DNA of 64,000 bases from Microbacterium sorbitolivorans. GTDB taxonomy: Bacteria > Actinomycetota > Actinomycetes > Actinomycetales > Microbacteriaceae. Where the stretch lies: assembly GCF_003327285.1 (NCBI RefSeq), contig NZ_KZ848473.1, forward strand, positions 930,001 to 994,000, written 5' to 3'. The position numbers and the translations under genes were made by a program. The notes beneath the pieces are model-generated. The model did no database searches, was not told where the DNA came from, and saw nothing but the letters and a program-made list of their open reading frames with translations. Shown piece by piece: positions 51,802-60,445 of this stretch (its first letter is position 1; each line of letters begins with the position of its first letter).

Positions 51802-51878
51802 CGCGGGATGGAGCAGTTCGGTAGCTCGCTGGGCTCATAACCCAGAGGTCGTAGGTTCAAATCCTGCTCCCGCAACCA
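51802..51878 (+). tRNA. Initiator tRNA-fMet (CAT), copy 2
   Basis: Same 77 bases as copy 1 with encoded CCA; identity extends only a few bases outside the gene (GTGC before, A after). Confidence 0.96.
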
Positions 51879-51880
51879 AG

Positions 51881-51917
51881 AACAGCCCCGATCTAGACTT
51901 TCTAGATCGGGGCTGTT
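51881..51917. terminator. Bidirectional terminator, tRNA-fMet copy 2 / cupredoxin gene
   Basis: A 17-bp perfect stem (AACAGCCCCGATCTAGA and complement) with loop CTT and short T runs lies three bases after the tRNA and 16 bases before the convergent gene's stop. Confidence 0.9.
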
Positions 51918-51932
51918 GCCTTTCCATAGCTC

Positions 51933-52301
51933 CTACTCCGCGACGGTGATGGTGCCTTCCATGCCCATCGCGCGGTGGTTCGACACCGAGCACCAGAAGT
52001 CCATGTCCTCCCCCACCACGCCGACGTTCACCGTCTCGGTCTCGCCGGGGTTCAGGCGCTCCGACGCCTCGCCGTTGCCGAACTCGATGTCGTGCAGATC
52101 GGTACCGGTGTTCTCGAACTCAACGACGAGCTCGTCGCCGAGCGGCACCTCGATCTCGGACGGCGTGTAGCTCATCCCCTGCACCTGAACCGTGACCGTC
52201 GTCGTGTGACCCGTCGGTTCGACGTCCGGCTCCGACGAGCAGCCGGTAAGCGTCGCGGCCGCGACGAGCGCGAGCCCCAGGGCAAGGATCCGTTTCTTCA
52301 T
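51933..52301 (-). CDS. Cupredoxin-like copper-binding lipoprotein
   Basis: A 122-residue exported lipoprotein: lipobox LTGC (Cys near 21), then a small plastocyanin/azurin-type beta domain. The type 1 copper ligands are visible: His in GTDLHDIEFG, and Cys, His and Met in DFWCSVSNHRAMGMEG. It probably carries electrons or copper at the outer membrane face. The ATG at 52301 overlaps a GGATCC. It is monocistronic as far as can be seen. Confidence 0.9.
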   Translation of the reverse strand: MKKRILALGLALVAAATLTGCSSEPDVEPTGHTTTVTVQVQGMSYTPSEIEVPLGDELVVEFENTGTDLHDIEFGNGEASERLNPGETETVNVGVVGEDMDFWCSVSNHRAMGMEGTITVAE

Positions 52302-52345
52302 GGATCCATTCTCTCGCGCCCGCGGGCGCGCGGCCGGAAACGCCG

Positions 52346-52380
52346 AAGGCGCCCACGGGACCGGATCCCGTGGGCGCCTT
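52346..52380 (-). terminator. Terminator of the UPF0182 gene
   Basis: A 15-bp perfect stem (AAGGCGCCCACGGGA and complement) with loop CCGGA, ten bases after the stop on the minus strand, followed by CGGCG rather than a T tract. Confidence 0.75.
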
Positions 52381-52389
52381 CGGGCGCGA

Positions 52390-55329
52390 TTACTCCGAGA
52401 GCTCGAGGAGCGTCTCGAGCGCCTTCGTCAGGTCGGCGTCGGCCTCGGCGTAGGCGACCATGTCGCCCTTGTCGAGCGCCGCCGTCTTCGCGTCGAGGGC
52501 GGTCTTCGCCGCGGCGAGCGCCTCCTCGTAGCTTCCGGCCGGCGGGGTGACGCTGCCCGAGTCGGGGTCGTCGGTCGGTTCCGGCGTCGGGTCGGTCGTA
52601 GTGCCGCTATCGGTGTCGTTGTCGGTGGGCTCCCCCGTCTCGGGGTCGACCGGGTCGACGTTCTGGTCGCCGGTCTCGGCGCCCGAGTCGCCGCCGAACA
52701 GCTTGTCGAGGGCCTCGGCGAGCGTGTCTTCGAACGCGACCTCGTCACCGAACGCGACGAGCACCTTGCGCAGCAGCGGGTACGACGTGTCGCGCTTCGA
52801 CTGCACGTACACCGGCTGCGCGTAAAGGAGGCCACCGCCGACGGGAAGCGTCAGCAGGTTACCCGGCACGACGTTCGAGTCACCGATCTGCAGCACGTTC
52901 AGCTCGTTCGCGATCTCCTGGTTCGAGTCGAACGCGTTCTGTACCTGTCCGGGTGCCGGGATCGTGCTGCTCGACGATATCTCGAGCATTCGGAGCTTGC
53001 CGTAGCCCTCGCGCACCGTGCCCGCCTCGCTACCGGCATCGGAGTCGACCGAGAGGTAACCCATGAGCACCTGGCGGTCACCGCCGTCGGGGATGAACGA
53101 GGTGAACATCGAGAAGGTCGGCTCGTCCTCGCCGGGCATCTGCATCGTCAGGTAGTACGGCGGCTGCAGGGCCTGGTCGTTGCTCGGGTCCTTCGGCGTC
53201 TCCCACGCGTTGTCGCGCTGGTAGAACGCGTTCGCGGTGTCGACGTGGTAGATGCCGAGCATCGAGCGCTGCACCTTGAACAGGTCGGTCGGGTAGCGCA
53301 CGTGGCTCATGAGGTCGCCCGACATCTCGCTGATGGGCTTCAGCGTCGACGGGAAGATCTTCTGCCAGGTCGCGAGCACCGGGTCGGTCTCGTCCCACGC
53401 GTAGAGCGTGACGGATCCGTCGTACGCGTCGACGGTCGCCTTGACCGAGTTGCGGATGTAGTTGACGTCGTCGACCAGCAGGTTGGGCTGCGGGTTGGCC
53501 GAGTCGCTGATCGCCTCCGACAGGCTCACCTGGGTGGCGTACGGGTACGACGCACTCGTCGTGTAGCCGTCGATGATCCAGACGATGCGGCCGTCGACGA
53601 CCGAGGGGTACGGATCCTGATCGAGCGTCAGGTACGGGGCGACCTTCTGCACGCGCTCGCGCGGGCTGCGGTCGTACAGGATCTGCGATTCTTCGTTGAT
53701 CTGGTCGCTGAAGAGGATCTCCGCCGACTGGTACTTCAGCGAGTACAGCATGCGGTTGAAGTAGTTGCCGAGGCTCGGGCCGCCGTCGCCGGAGAACGTC
53801 GTGTAGATCTGGTTCTCGGTACCGCCGGATCCGGTGGCGTAGTCGAGCTCGACGGGGTCGGCTCCCTCGGGGGCGCCGACGATCGAGTACTCGGGCGACT
53901 CCTCGCCGAAGTAGATGCGGGGCTCGTACTCGGCGTCGGTCAGGAAGCCCTTCGAGGGGATGTCGCCCTCGACGAAGACCGGCTCGCCCTCGTTGGTGCG
54001 GGCGTTACCACGGGCCGCGACCATGCCGTAGCCGTGGGTGTAGGTCATGGTCGAGTTGACCCAGCTTCGGTTATCGCCGAGGCCGTCAAGGTTCAGCTCG
54101 CGCAGCGACACCACGGCGTCCTGCGTCTCGCCGTCGATCGTGTAGCGGTCGACGTCGAGGGTGTCGTGGAACTGGTAGTACGGGCGCACCTGCTGCAGCT
54201 GCTGCACGGTCGGGCCGATGATCGACGGATCCATGAGACGCAGCGAGGCGGTCGTGTCGGCGTCGCCGCGCAGCTGCCCCTTCTCGACCGTTGTCTCGGC
54301 CTCGTACTCGGTGGTCTCGATCTGGTCGAGACCGTACGCGGCGCGGGTCGCGTCGACGTTCTTCTGGTAGTACTCGGACTGCAGCGCGCGCTCGTTCGGC
54401 GTGACCTGAATGGTCTGCACACCCCACGGCAGCGCGACCGTGACGACGAGCGACGTCACGATCAGCAGACCGGTCGCGACGAGCGGGTAGCGCCACTTGC
54501 CGATGAAGGCGGTGACGAGGAACAGCACGGCGACGAGCACGGCGACGATCGAGAGGATCGTCTGGCCGGGGATCAGCGCGTGGGTCGCGACGTAGTCGGG
54601 ACCGGTGATGCGGTCGTGCGTCGACACGAGGCTGGCGTAGCGGCCGATCCAGATGCTCACGCCCTGGAACAGCAGGTACACGCCCGCGATGATTGCGATC
54701 TGGATCCGCGCGGACTTCGAGATCGAGAGCTCACCCTGGCCGACCCGCACGGATCCGTACAGGTAGCTGATAACCGCCGTGATGAGGAGCGAGATGAGCG
54801 TGACCGCGAGCACGAAGCTCACGACGCTCTGGTAGAACGGCAGGTCGAACATGTAGAACGAGATGTCGAGGCCGAACTGCGGGTCGGTCTCCCCCGTCTC
54901 GACGCCGTTGGCCCAAAGCCAAGCGGTCTCCCACTGCGTGGACGCGGCGAAGCCGGCGAAGAAGCCGAACAGCACCGGGATACCCCACATCGCGAGGCGG
55001 CGCAGCGGCTCGACAACCTCCTGGTACCGGTCAAGCTGCGAGCTGAGACGCGCATACACCGGCCGCAGGCGGTAGGCCAGGAACATCGACAGCCAGACCG
55101 GAACGCCCATGCCGACGAAGCCGACGGCGAACATCACCGCCCGCGCGATCCATTGCGTCGTGAGCACTGAGGCGAAGTCGAGCTGGCGATACCAAAGGAA
55201 TTCGGTATACAGGCTTGCCAGCCCAAACAGCGCCACCAGGATGACGGCGATAATGGCGACGGTCGCGACAACGATCCGTCTGGTCGGCGATGACGGCGTG
55301 GCCGAGTTCTGCTGCGAGGTGGAGGTCAC
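52390..55329 (-). CDS. UPF0182 family large membrane protein
   Basis: A 979-residue actinobacterial membrane protein corresponding to mycobacterial Rv3193c. About seven transmembrane helices lie in residues 15-320; a large exported domain follows with conserved stretches (YTHGYGMVAARGNART, IYHVDTANAFYQRDNAWETP, LLYAQPVYVQS). It ends in an acidic Pro/Thr/Asp linker (about 890-940) and a short helical tail. The function is unknown. The GTG at 55329 has GGAGG almost touching it; no better start is seen. It lies 22 bases after the PDZ-Lon protease gene, probably in one operon. Confidence 0.9.
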   Translation of the reverse strand: MTSTSQQNSATPSSPTRRIVVATVAIIAVILVALFGLASLYTEFLWYRQLDFASVLTTQWIARAVMFAVGFVGMGVPVWLSMFLAYRLRPVYARLSSQLDRYQEVVEPLRRLAMWGIPVLFGFFAGFAASTQWETAWLWANGVETGETDPQFGLDISFYMFDLPFYQSVVSFVLAVTLISLLITAVISYLYGSVRVGQGELSISKSARIQIAIIAGVYLLFQGVSIWIGRYASLVSTHDRITGPDYVATHALIPGQTILSIVAVLVAVLFLVTAFIGKWRYPLVATGLLIVTSLVVTVALPWGVQTIQVTPNERALQSEYYQKNVDATRAAYGLDQIETTEYEAETTVEKGQLRGDADTTASLRLMDPSIIGPTVQQLQQVRPYYQFHDTLDVDRYTIDGETQDAVVSLRELNLDGLGDNRSWVNSTMTYTHGYGMVAARGNARTNEGEPVFVEGDIPSKGFLTDAEYEPRIYFGEESPEYSIVGAPEGADPVELDYATGSGGTENQIYTTFSGDGGPSLGNYFNRMLYSLKYQSAEILFSDQINEESQILYDRSPRERVQKVAPYLTLDQDPYPSVVDGRIVWIIDGYTTSASYPYATQVSLSEAISDSANPQPNLLVDDVNYIRNSVKATVDAYDGSVTLYAWDETDPVLATWQKIFPSTLKPISEMSGDLMSHVRYPTDLFKVQRSMLGIYHVDTANAFYQRDNAWETPKDPSNDQALQPPYYLTMQMPGEDEPTFSMFTSFIPDGGDRQVLMGYLSVDSDAGSEAGTVREGYGKLRMLEISSSSTIPAPGQVQNAFDSNQEIANELNVLQIGDSNVVPGNLLTLPVGGGLLYAQPVYVQSKRDTSYPLLRKVLVAFGDEVAFEDTLAEALDKLFGGDSGAETGDQNVDPVDPETGEPTDNDTDSGTTTDPTPEPTDDPDSGSVTPPAGSYEEALAAAKTALDAKTAALDKGDMVAYAEADADLTKALETLLELSE

Positions 55330-55351
55330 CCCTCCATCTTAGGAGAGCCTG

Positions 55352-56452
55352 TTATGACGCGGCGCAGGTAGGAAGGTTCTCGGCTTCGCCCTGAGCGATC
55401 GCCTCGACCGCCGCGATCGACTCCTCGAGCGTCGAGGTCGAGATGACCTGCAGGCCGTCGGGGACGTGCCCGACGACCTCGTCGCAGTTCGAGGCCGGCG
55501 CGAGGAAGTAGTCGTTGCCCGCGTCTCGCGCGCCGTAGAGCTTCTGGCGGATCCCGCCGATCGGGCCGACGGTGCCGTCGGCCTCGATCGTGCCGGTGCC
55601 TGCGATGGCCGCGCCGCCCGTCATCTCGCCGGGCGTCAGCGTGTCGACGATGCCGAGAGCGAACATCATTCCGGCGCTCGGGCCGCCCACGTTGTTGAGC
55701 TGGATCGAGATGTCGATGGGAAGGTCGTAGCCGCTCATGAGGCTCACGCCGATCGCCCACGAGTCCTCGCCGTCGAGCGTGGCCTTCTGCGGCGTCACCT
55801 CGACGTCGCTCGTCTCGCCATCGCGCTCGATCGTGAGCGAGACCGGATCCCCGTTCTGCGCACCGATGATGTCGCGCAGCTGCGTGACGTCGGTGATCGT
55901 CTCGCCCTCGGCGGCGAGGATCCGGTCGCCCTCGGAGAGGATCCCCTCGGCGGGCGAGTCGTCGACGAGCGACACGACGCTGATGTCGGCGGGGACGTCG
56001 TAGCCGAGCGCGATCAGCGCGGCGGCCGATGCCTTGCTCTGCGAGTCCTCCATCATGACGGCGTTGGCCTGGTCGCGCTGCTCGCTCGTCTCCCCCTCCG
56101 GGAACACCGAGTCGATCGGCAGGATCGCCTGCGAGGGACGGAACCAGGCGAGCGCCAGCTCGGTCCACGACAGGGGGTGCTCGCGATTGCCCACGACCTG
56201 CACCGTCGTGAGCGAGAGCGATCCGCTCGTGTCGTAGGTCTCGGCGTCGTCGACCGCGATCAGCGGCACGTCCTCGTCGTCGGCGTTCTTGACCTCGCCG
56301 AGGGTGTTGAACACGGGACCCGGCTGCTCGAGGACGTATCCGGTCGGCAGAAAACTCATGACGAGCAGTGCAACGATCGCTACGATCAGGGCCGAGGCGC
56401 CAACCGTCAGTCGACGTGACCAGCGGCGCGTGCTCTCGATGGCTTCTGTCAC
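55352..56452 (-). CDS. PDZ and Lon-type (S16) protease, YlbL/Rv3194c-like
   Basis: A 366-residue membrane-anchored protease: N-terminal helix (LTVGASALIVAIVALLVMSFLPTGYV), a PDZ domain (about 150-240, DDSPAEGILSEGDRILAAEGETITDVTQL), then the S16 peptidase part with catalytic Ser in NVGGPSAGMMFALGIVD and Lys in GPIGGIRQKLYGARDAG. Related YlbL proteins process proteins at the outer face of the membrane. GTG start at 56452, divergent by about 107 bases from the zincin gene. Confidence 0.92.
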   Translation of the reverse strand: MTEAIESTRRWSRRLTVGASALIVAIVALLVMSFLPTGYVLEQPGPVFNTLGEVKNADDEDVPLIAVDDAETYDTSGSLSLTTVQVVGNREHPLSWTELALAWFRPSQAILPIDSVFPEGETSEQRDQANAVMMEDSQSKASAAALIALGYDVPADISVVSLVDDSPAEGILSEGDRILAAEGETITDVTQLRDIIGAQNGDPVSLTIERDGETSDVEVTPQKATLDGEDSWAIGVSLMSGYDLPIDISIQLNNVGGPSAGMMFALGIVDTLTPGEMTGGAAIAGTGTIEADGTVGPIGGIRQKLYGARDAGNDYFLAPASNCDEVVGHVPDGLQVISTSTLEESIAAVEAIAQGEAENLPTCAAS

Positions 56453-56559
56453 TGCCCGTACCTTCCTCGCCGGCCGAGGAATGTACTCGGCTCAGAGACG
56501 TTAGCGTAGTTGTACTACCCACAGCGCAGGCTGAACACGGCGGCGAAAGGCGGCTCCTC

Positions 56560-57945
56560 ATGAGCGACAATACCCCGGACGACGACTTCCAGGAGATGCT
56601 CCGCCGGATGCTCGGCGGCGACCAGAATGCGTTCGGCGAGGCGGGCATAGACCCCGAGCAGCTTCGCAACATGGGCGTGGATCCGGCGCAGCTGCAGCAG
56701 ATGATGGCCGCGTTCCAGCAGGCGATGTCGACCTCGAACGGCGAGATCCCGTGGGACTCGGCCCGCACGGGCGCGCTGCACGTGGCGAACCAGGACAGCC
56801 TGGCGATCACCTCCGGCCAGCGCAACGACCTCGCGGGGGCCTTCCAGCTCGCGGATCTCTGGCTGAGCGAGGCGACGAACCTCGACCCGACGGGGCAGCT
56901 CCCGATCGTGCTGACGCGCGGCGAGTGGGTCGAGCAGACGTTGCCGGTGTGGCAGGAGACGGCAGAGCCCGTCGCCGAGTCGGTCGCCGACGCGCTCACG
57001 GACGCGCTCGAGCAGCAGACTCCCGAGGAGATGCGCCAGGCGATCAGCGGCGCGAGCCGCATGATCCGCCAGGTCGGCGGCTCGCTGTTCGCGGCCCAGC
57101 TGGGCCAGGTCGTCGGCAAGCTGTCGAAGGAGGTCGTGTCGGGCGGCGACGTGGGCATCCCCGTCCTGCCTCCCGGCGTCGCCGCGATCCTGCCGCAGAA
57201 CTTCGATGACCTCGGCGAGGGCCTCGAGATCCCCCACGAGGAGCTCGCGCTCTACTTCGCCGCCCGCGAACTCGCGCACGCCCGCCTCTTCAAGCACGCA
57301 AAGTGGCTGCGCCTGCACGTCATGAGCCAGGTCACCGACTTCGCCCGCGGCATCCACATCGACACCGACGTGCTCGACGACCTCGCCGGGCGCTTCGACC
57401 CGTCGGATCCGCAAGAGCTGCAGGAGGCGCTCGGATCCGGTGCCCTGTTGCCGAAGCAGACCGAGGCGCAGAAGCACGCGCTCGACCGCCTCGAGAACAT
57501 GCTCGCCCTCATCGAGGGCTGGGTCGACGTCGTCGCCGCCGACGCGGCGGCGCGGATCCCGAGCCTCGACCGCATCGCGGAGGCGACCCGCCGCCGCCGC
57601 GCCGTCGGCGGCCCCGCGCAGGACGCGCTCGGCATGCTCGTCGGCCTCCAGCTGCGCCCGCGCCGCCTGCGCGAGGCCGCGGCGATGTGGCGCGCGATCG
57701 GCGACGCCGTCGGCCGCGACGTGCGCGACGGCCTGTGGGACTACCCCGACCTCGTGCCGACCGCCGAAGACATCGACAACCCGCAGGGCCTCATCGCCCG
57801 CCTCGAGGCGTCGGCGCGCGGCGAGGAGGCTCCCCGCGACGAGATGGACGAGGCCCTCGCCCAGCTCTTCGCCGAGGCCGAGGCCGAGGAGCCGGGCGAC
57901 GACGCGGGCGAGGCCCCGTCGGGCGACGAGCCGGACCGCTCCTAA
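56560..57945 (+). CDS. Zincin-like metalloprotease family protein (Rv3195-like, DUF2342 type)
   Basis: A 461-residue actinobacterial protein of the zinc-dependent metalloprotease 2 group, sometimes annotated as F420-biosynthesis-associated. The family's putative metal motif is in LYFAARELAHARLFKHAKWL (Glu and two His). The N-terminus is acidic and Gln/Met-rich, the C-terminus is acidic and disordered (AEAEAEEPGDDAGEAP). AAAGG lies ten bases before the ATG at 56560. The biochemical role is unproven. Confidence 0.88.
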   Translation: MSDNTPDDDFQEMLRRMLGGDQNAFGEAGIDPEQLRNMGVDPAQLQQMMAAFQQAMSTSNGEIPWDSARTGALHVANQDSLAITSGQRNDLAGAFQLADLWLSEATNLDPTGQLPIVLTRGEWVEQTLPVWQETAEPVAESVADALTDALEQQTPEEMRQAISGASRMIRQVGGSLFAAQLGQVVGKLSKEVVSGGDVGIPVLPPGVAAILPQNFDDLGEGLEIPHEELALYFAARELAHARLFKHAKWLRLHVMSQVTDFARGIHIDTDVLDDLAGRFDPSDPQELQEALGSGALLPKQTEAQKHALDRLENMLALIEGWVDVVAADAAARIPSLDRIAEATRRRRAVGGPAQDALGMLVGLQLRPRRLREAAAMWRAIGDAVGRDVRDGLWDYPDLVPTAEDIDNPQGLIARLEASARGEEAPRDEMDEALAQLFAEAEAEEPGDDAGEAPSGDEPDRS

Positions 57946-58029
57946 GCCGGAACGATCCACAGGCGGATTTCGCGGATCCGCCTGTGGATAACCGCCCGCG
58001 CGGGCGGGAAGAGGGGCACAATCGGCGAC

Positions 58030-58893
58030 ATGCCGATGATTGAGCTCGACCCCGCGTACCCCGTGCTGTGGCGCGACGAGCGCAGCGTGCAGGTCGGTCT
58101 CTCAGACCCCGTGTGCACGATCGTGGACCCGACCGCCTGGCAGCTCGAGCTGCTCCGTGTGCTCGCGCACGGCGTCGCGCCCGGCCAGATCGCGGGCCTC
58201 GCGATGGCGCTCGGCGGGGATCCGGCGGAAGCGACGGCGCTCGTGGCGCAGCTCGGCACCGCGCTCCGCGAGGTGACCGAAACGTCCGAGGTGTCGCTGC
58301 TCGTCACCGACCGCGTTCCCCATCCCGCGGTCCTCGGGGTATACGACGCGCTCGCCGACGCCGGCTTCACGCCCGTGCGGCGCACGACAGCCGACGCCGC
58401 GGCGACGCCGGGCGCGATCGCCGTCATCGTCTCGGCGAGCCTCGTGCCGCCGTACCTCGCACACGAGCTGGTGTCGGCCGACGTCGTGCACGTGCCCCTC
58501 GTGCTCGACTCCGAGCGAGCGATCCTCGGCCCGGCCGTGCGGCCGGGCGAGACGGCGTGCCTCGCCTGCCTCTGGGCGCACGAGGTCGACCGCGATCCGG
58601 CGTGGCCGGCTCTCGCGAGCCAGCTGCTCGCCCGCGAGCTAGTGGATCCGCCGACGAGGTCGGTCGCCGGATCCGCCGCCGCACTGCTCGCGCAGGTGCT
58701 CGCGGGGGTCTCGCCGGAGTCGGGGCGCAGCCGGTCGGTCGAGCTCAGCCGCGACGGCCGCCGCCGGTGGCGTTCGCACGCTCCACACGCAGAATGCCTG
58801 TGCCGATCTCCGCAAGGAACCGCGACGGAGATCGTTCACCTCGGCCCGCGGCGCGTGCCCACGAAAGCGACAGCGTCTGCGCGGCACGAGTGA
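58030..58893 (+). CDS. Solitary TOMM/ThiF-like cyclodehydratase-type leader-binding protein
   Basis: A 287-residue protein with the N-terminal region typical of peptide-leader recognition parts of azoline-forming enzymes and the signature GPAVRPGETACLACLWAHEVDRDPAWPALASQL. The CxxC there and CLC in HAECLCRSP resemble the structural zinc tetrad of E1-like/cyclodehydratase C proteins. No YcaO, oxidase or precursor peptide lies nearby, so a RiPP pathway is not indicated; such orphans are conserved beside UvrD2 in actinobacteria. A -10-like CACAAT (58017-58022) lies seven bases before the ATG. The 3' end overlaps the helicase gene by 149 bases on the opposite strand. Confidence 0.75.
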   Translation: MPMIELDPAYPVLWRDERSVQVGLSDPVCTIVDPTAWQLELLRVLAHGVAPGQIAGLAMALGGDPAEATALVAQLGTALREVTETSEVSLLVTDRVPHPAVLGVYDALADAGFTPVRRTTADAAATPGAIAVIVSASLVPPYLAHELVSADVVHVPLVLDSERAILGPAVRPGETACLACLWAHEVDRDPAWPALASQLLARELVDPPTRSVAGSAAALLAQVLAGVSPESGRSRSVELSRDGRRRWRSHAPHAECLCRSPQGTATEIVHLGPRRVPTKATASARHE

Positions 58894-60445
58894 TGCCGAC
58901 GTAGGCGAGGCGCCGCTCCTCGTCGATCGCCTCGAGGTTCGACGCGTACGAGATCGGCAGGAGGCCCTCCGAAACGCCGACGAGGAACACGTGCGGCCAC
59001 TCCAGGCCCTTCGCGGCGTGCAGCGTCGACAGCGTGACGGTGCGCATCGCCGGCTCGTGCTGATCCTTCGCCCGCGCGAGCAGCTCGTCGGCGAAGCCGC
59101 GCAGGCTGCGCTCGGACGTCGACTCCGCCAGGCGCACGATCGCCTGGCGCGCCTCCCACGCGGTGCGCAGGGCGCCGCCGGCGGGAGGCGCGTCCTCCAC
59201 GTGGCCGAGGCCCCGGAGCACGTCACGCACGGCCTCGAGAAAGCCGAGATCGCTCGGCGCGACGGCCGCCGCGCGGATCGCGAGGATCGCCTGGCGCACC
59301 TCGGGCATGTCGAAGAAGCGCGTGCCGCCGAGCACCGTCGCCGCGACCTGCGCGTCGGCGAGAGCCTGCTGTAGGAGGGCGGACTGGCCGTGCGCGCGAT
59401 AGAGGATCGCGATGTCGCTCGCGGGCACGCCGCGATCGACGAGCGACCGGATCCGCGCCGCGACCCCCGCGGCCTCCGACGCGTCGTCGGGGTACTCGAC
59501 AACGGCGGGGCGCGGCGTGTCCGACTCGCGGGTCGGCCGTAGCCGCAGGGCGCCCGCGCGGTCGCGCATGAGGGCGTTCGCGGCGTCGAGGATCGGCGGG
59601 GCCGAACGGTAGTTGTGCTCGAGGCGCACGACCGTCGCGTCGGGGTACCGCGTGCCGAACTCGAGCAGGTGCTTGGCCTCGGCGCCCGTGAACGAGTAGA
59701 TCGTCTGGCTCGCGTCGCCGACGACGCAGATGTCGCGCCGGTCACCCAGCCACAGCTCGAGCAGCCGGTTCTGCAGCGCCGAGACATCCTGGTACTCGTC
59801 GACGGTGAAGTGGCGGTACTGCTCGCGGATCGCGACGGCGACGCGCGGCTCAGCCTCGATCATGCCCGCGCACGCGAGCAGCACGTCCTCGAAGTCGAGC
59901 TGGCGGCGCTCGTCCTTCAGCTTCTCGTAGGCGGCCATGAGGTCGACGAGCGCCGATGCCCCGACGGACCCGACGGCGCGGCCGAGTGTCGCGTAATCGT
60001 CGATCGAACGCATCGTGACCTTGCGCCACTCGATCTGCGCGGCGATGTCGCGCAGCGTGTTGGTGTCGGGCCTGATGCGGAGCGAGTCGGCGGCGTGCGC
60101 GAGCAGGCGCACCTTGTTGTCGATGATCGACGGGGCCGTGTCGCCCGCGACCGTCGGCCAGAAGAAGTTGAGCTGCGAGAGCGCCGCGGCGTGGAACGTC
60201 TTCGCCTGCACGCCCGAGATGCCCATCTGGCGTAGCCGGCCGCGCAGCTCGCCCGCCGCCTTCGTCGTGAAGGTCAGCGCGAGCACGCGGTTCGGCGTGT
60301 AGGTGCCCTCGTCGACGCCGTGAGCGATGCGGTGCGTGATGACGCGCGTCTTTCCGGTGCCGGCGCCGGCGAGCACCGCGACGGGGCCGCGCAGGACCTC
60401 GGCCGCGCGCCGCTGCGACTCGTCGAGCGCGTCGAGCGGGCTCAC
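58745..60445 (-). CDS. uvrD2: UvrD2-type superfamily I DNA helicase
   Basis: A 566-residue 3'-5' helicase. Motif I is AVLAGAGTGKTRVITHRIAHG, Ia TFTTKAAGELRGRL, II FTVDEYQDV, III VVGDASQTIYSF, IV VRLEHNYRS, V TLSTLHAAKGLEWPHVFLVGVSEGLLPI and VI RRLAYVGITRAAQTL. It corresponds in position to mycobacterial uvrD2 but stops soon after the core (SPSRFLAEI plus about 20 residues), so the HRDC and tetra-cysteine parts of the mycobacterial protein are absent. The GTG start overlaps the nudC stop (GTGA). Confidence 0.93.
   Translation of the reverse strand: MSPLDALDESQRRAAEVLRGPVAVLAGAGTGKTRVITHRIAHGVDEGTYTPNRVLALTFTTKAAGELRGRLRQMGISGVQAKTFHAAALSQLNFFWPTVAGDTAPSIIDNKVRLLAHAADSLRIRPDTNTLRDIAAQIEWRKVTMRSIDDYATLGRAVGSVGASALVDLMAAYEKLKDERRQLDFEDVLLACAGMIEAEPRVAVAIREQYRHFTVDEYQDVSALQNRLLELWLGDRRDICVVGDASQTIYSFTGAEAKHLLEFGTRYPDATVVRLEHNYRSAPPILDAANALMRDRAGALRLRPTRESDTPRPAVVEYPDDASEAAGVAARIRSLVDRGVPASDIAILYRAHGQSALLQQALADAQVAATVLGGTRFFDMPEVRQAILAIRAAAVAPSDLGFLEAVRDVLRGLGHVEDAPPAGGALRTAWEARQAIVRLAESTSERSLRGFADELLARAKDQHEPAMRTVTLSTLHAAKGLEWPHVFLVGVSEGLLPISYASNLEAIDEERRLAYVGITRAAQTLSLSWARAAGRGERSPSRFLAEIGTGILRVERANATGGGRRG

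Noticed and set aside
55326..57158. 610-codon minus-strand frame covering the protease gene and part of the zincin
   Set aside because: Shadow frame; the PDZ-Lon protease in another frame has catalytic Ser and Lys and a membrane anchor.
58030..58893. RiPP (thiazole/oxazole) biosynthetic cluster
   Set aside because: Only one partner-like protein is present; no YcaO, dehydrogenase, precursor peptide or exporter is adjacent.
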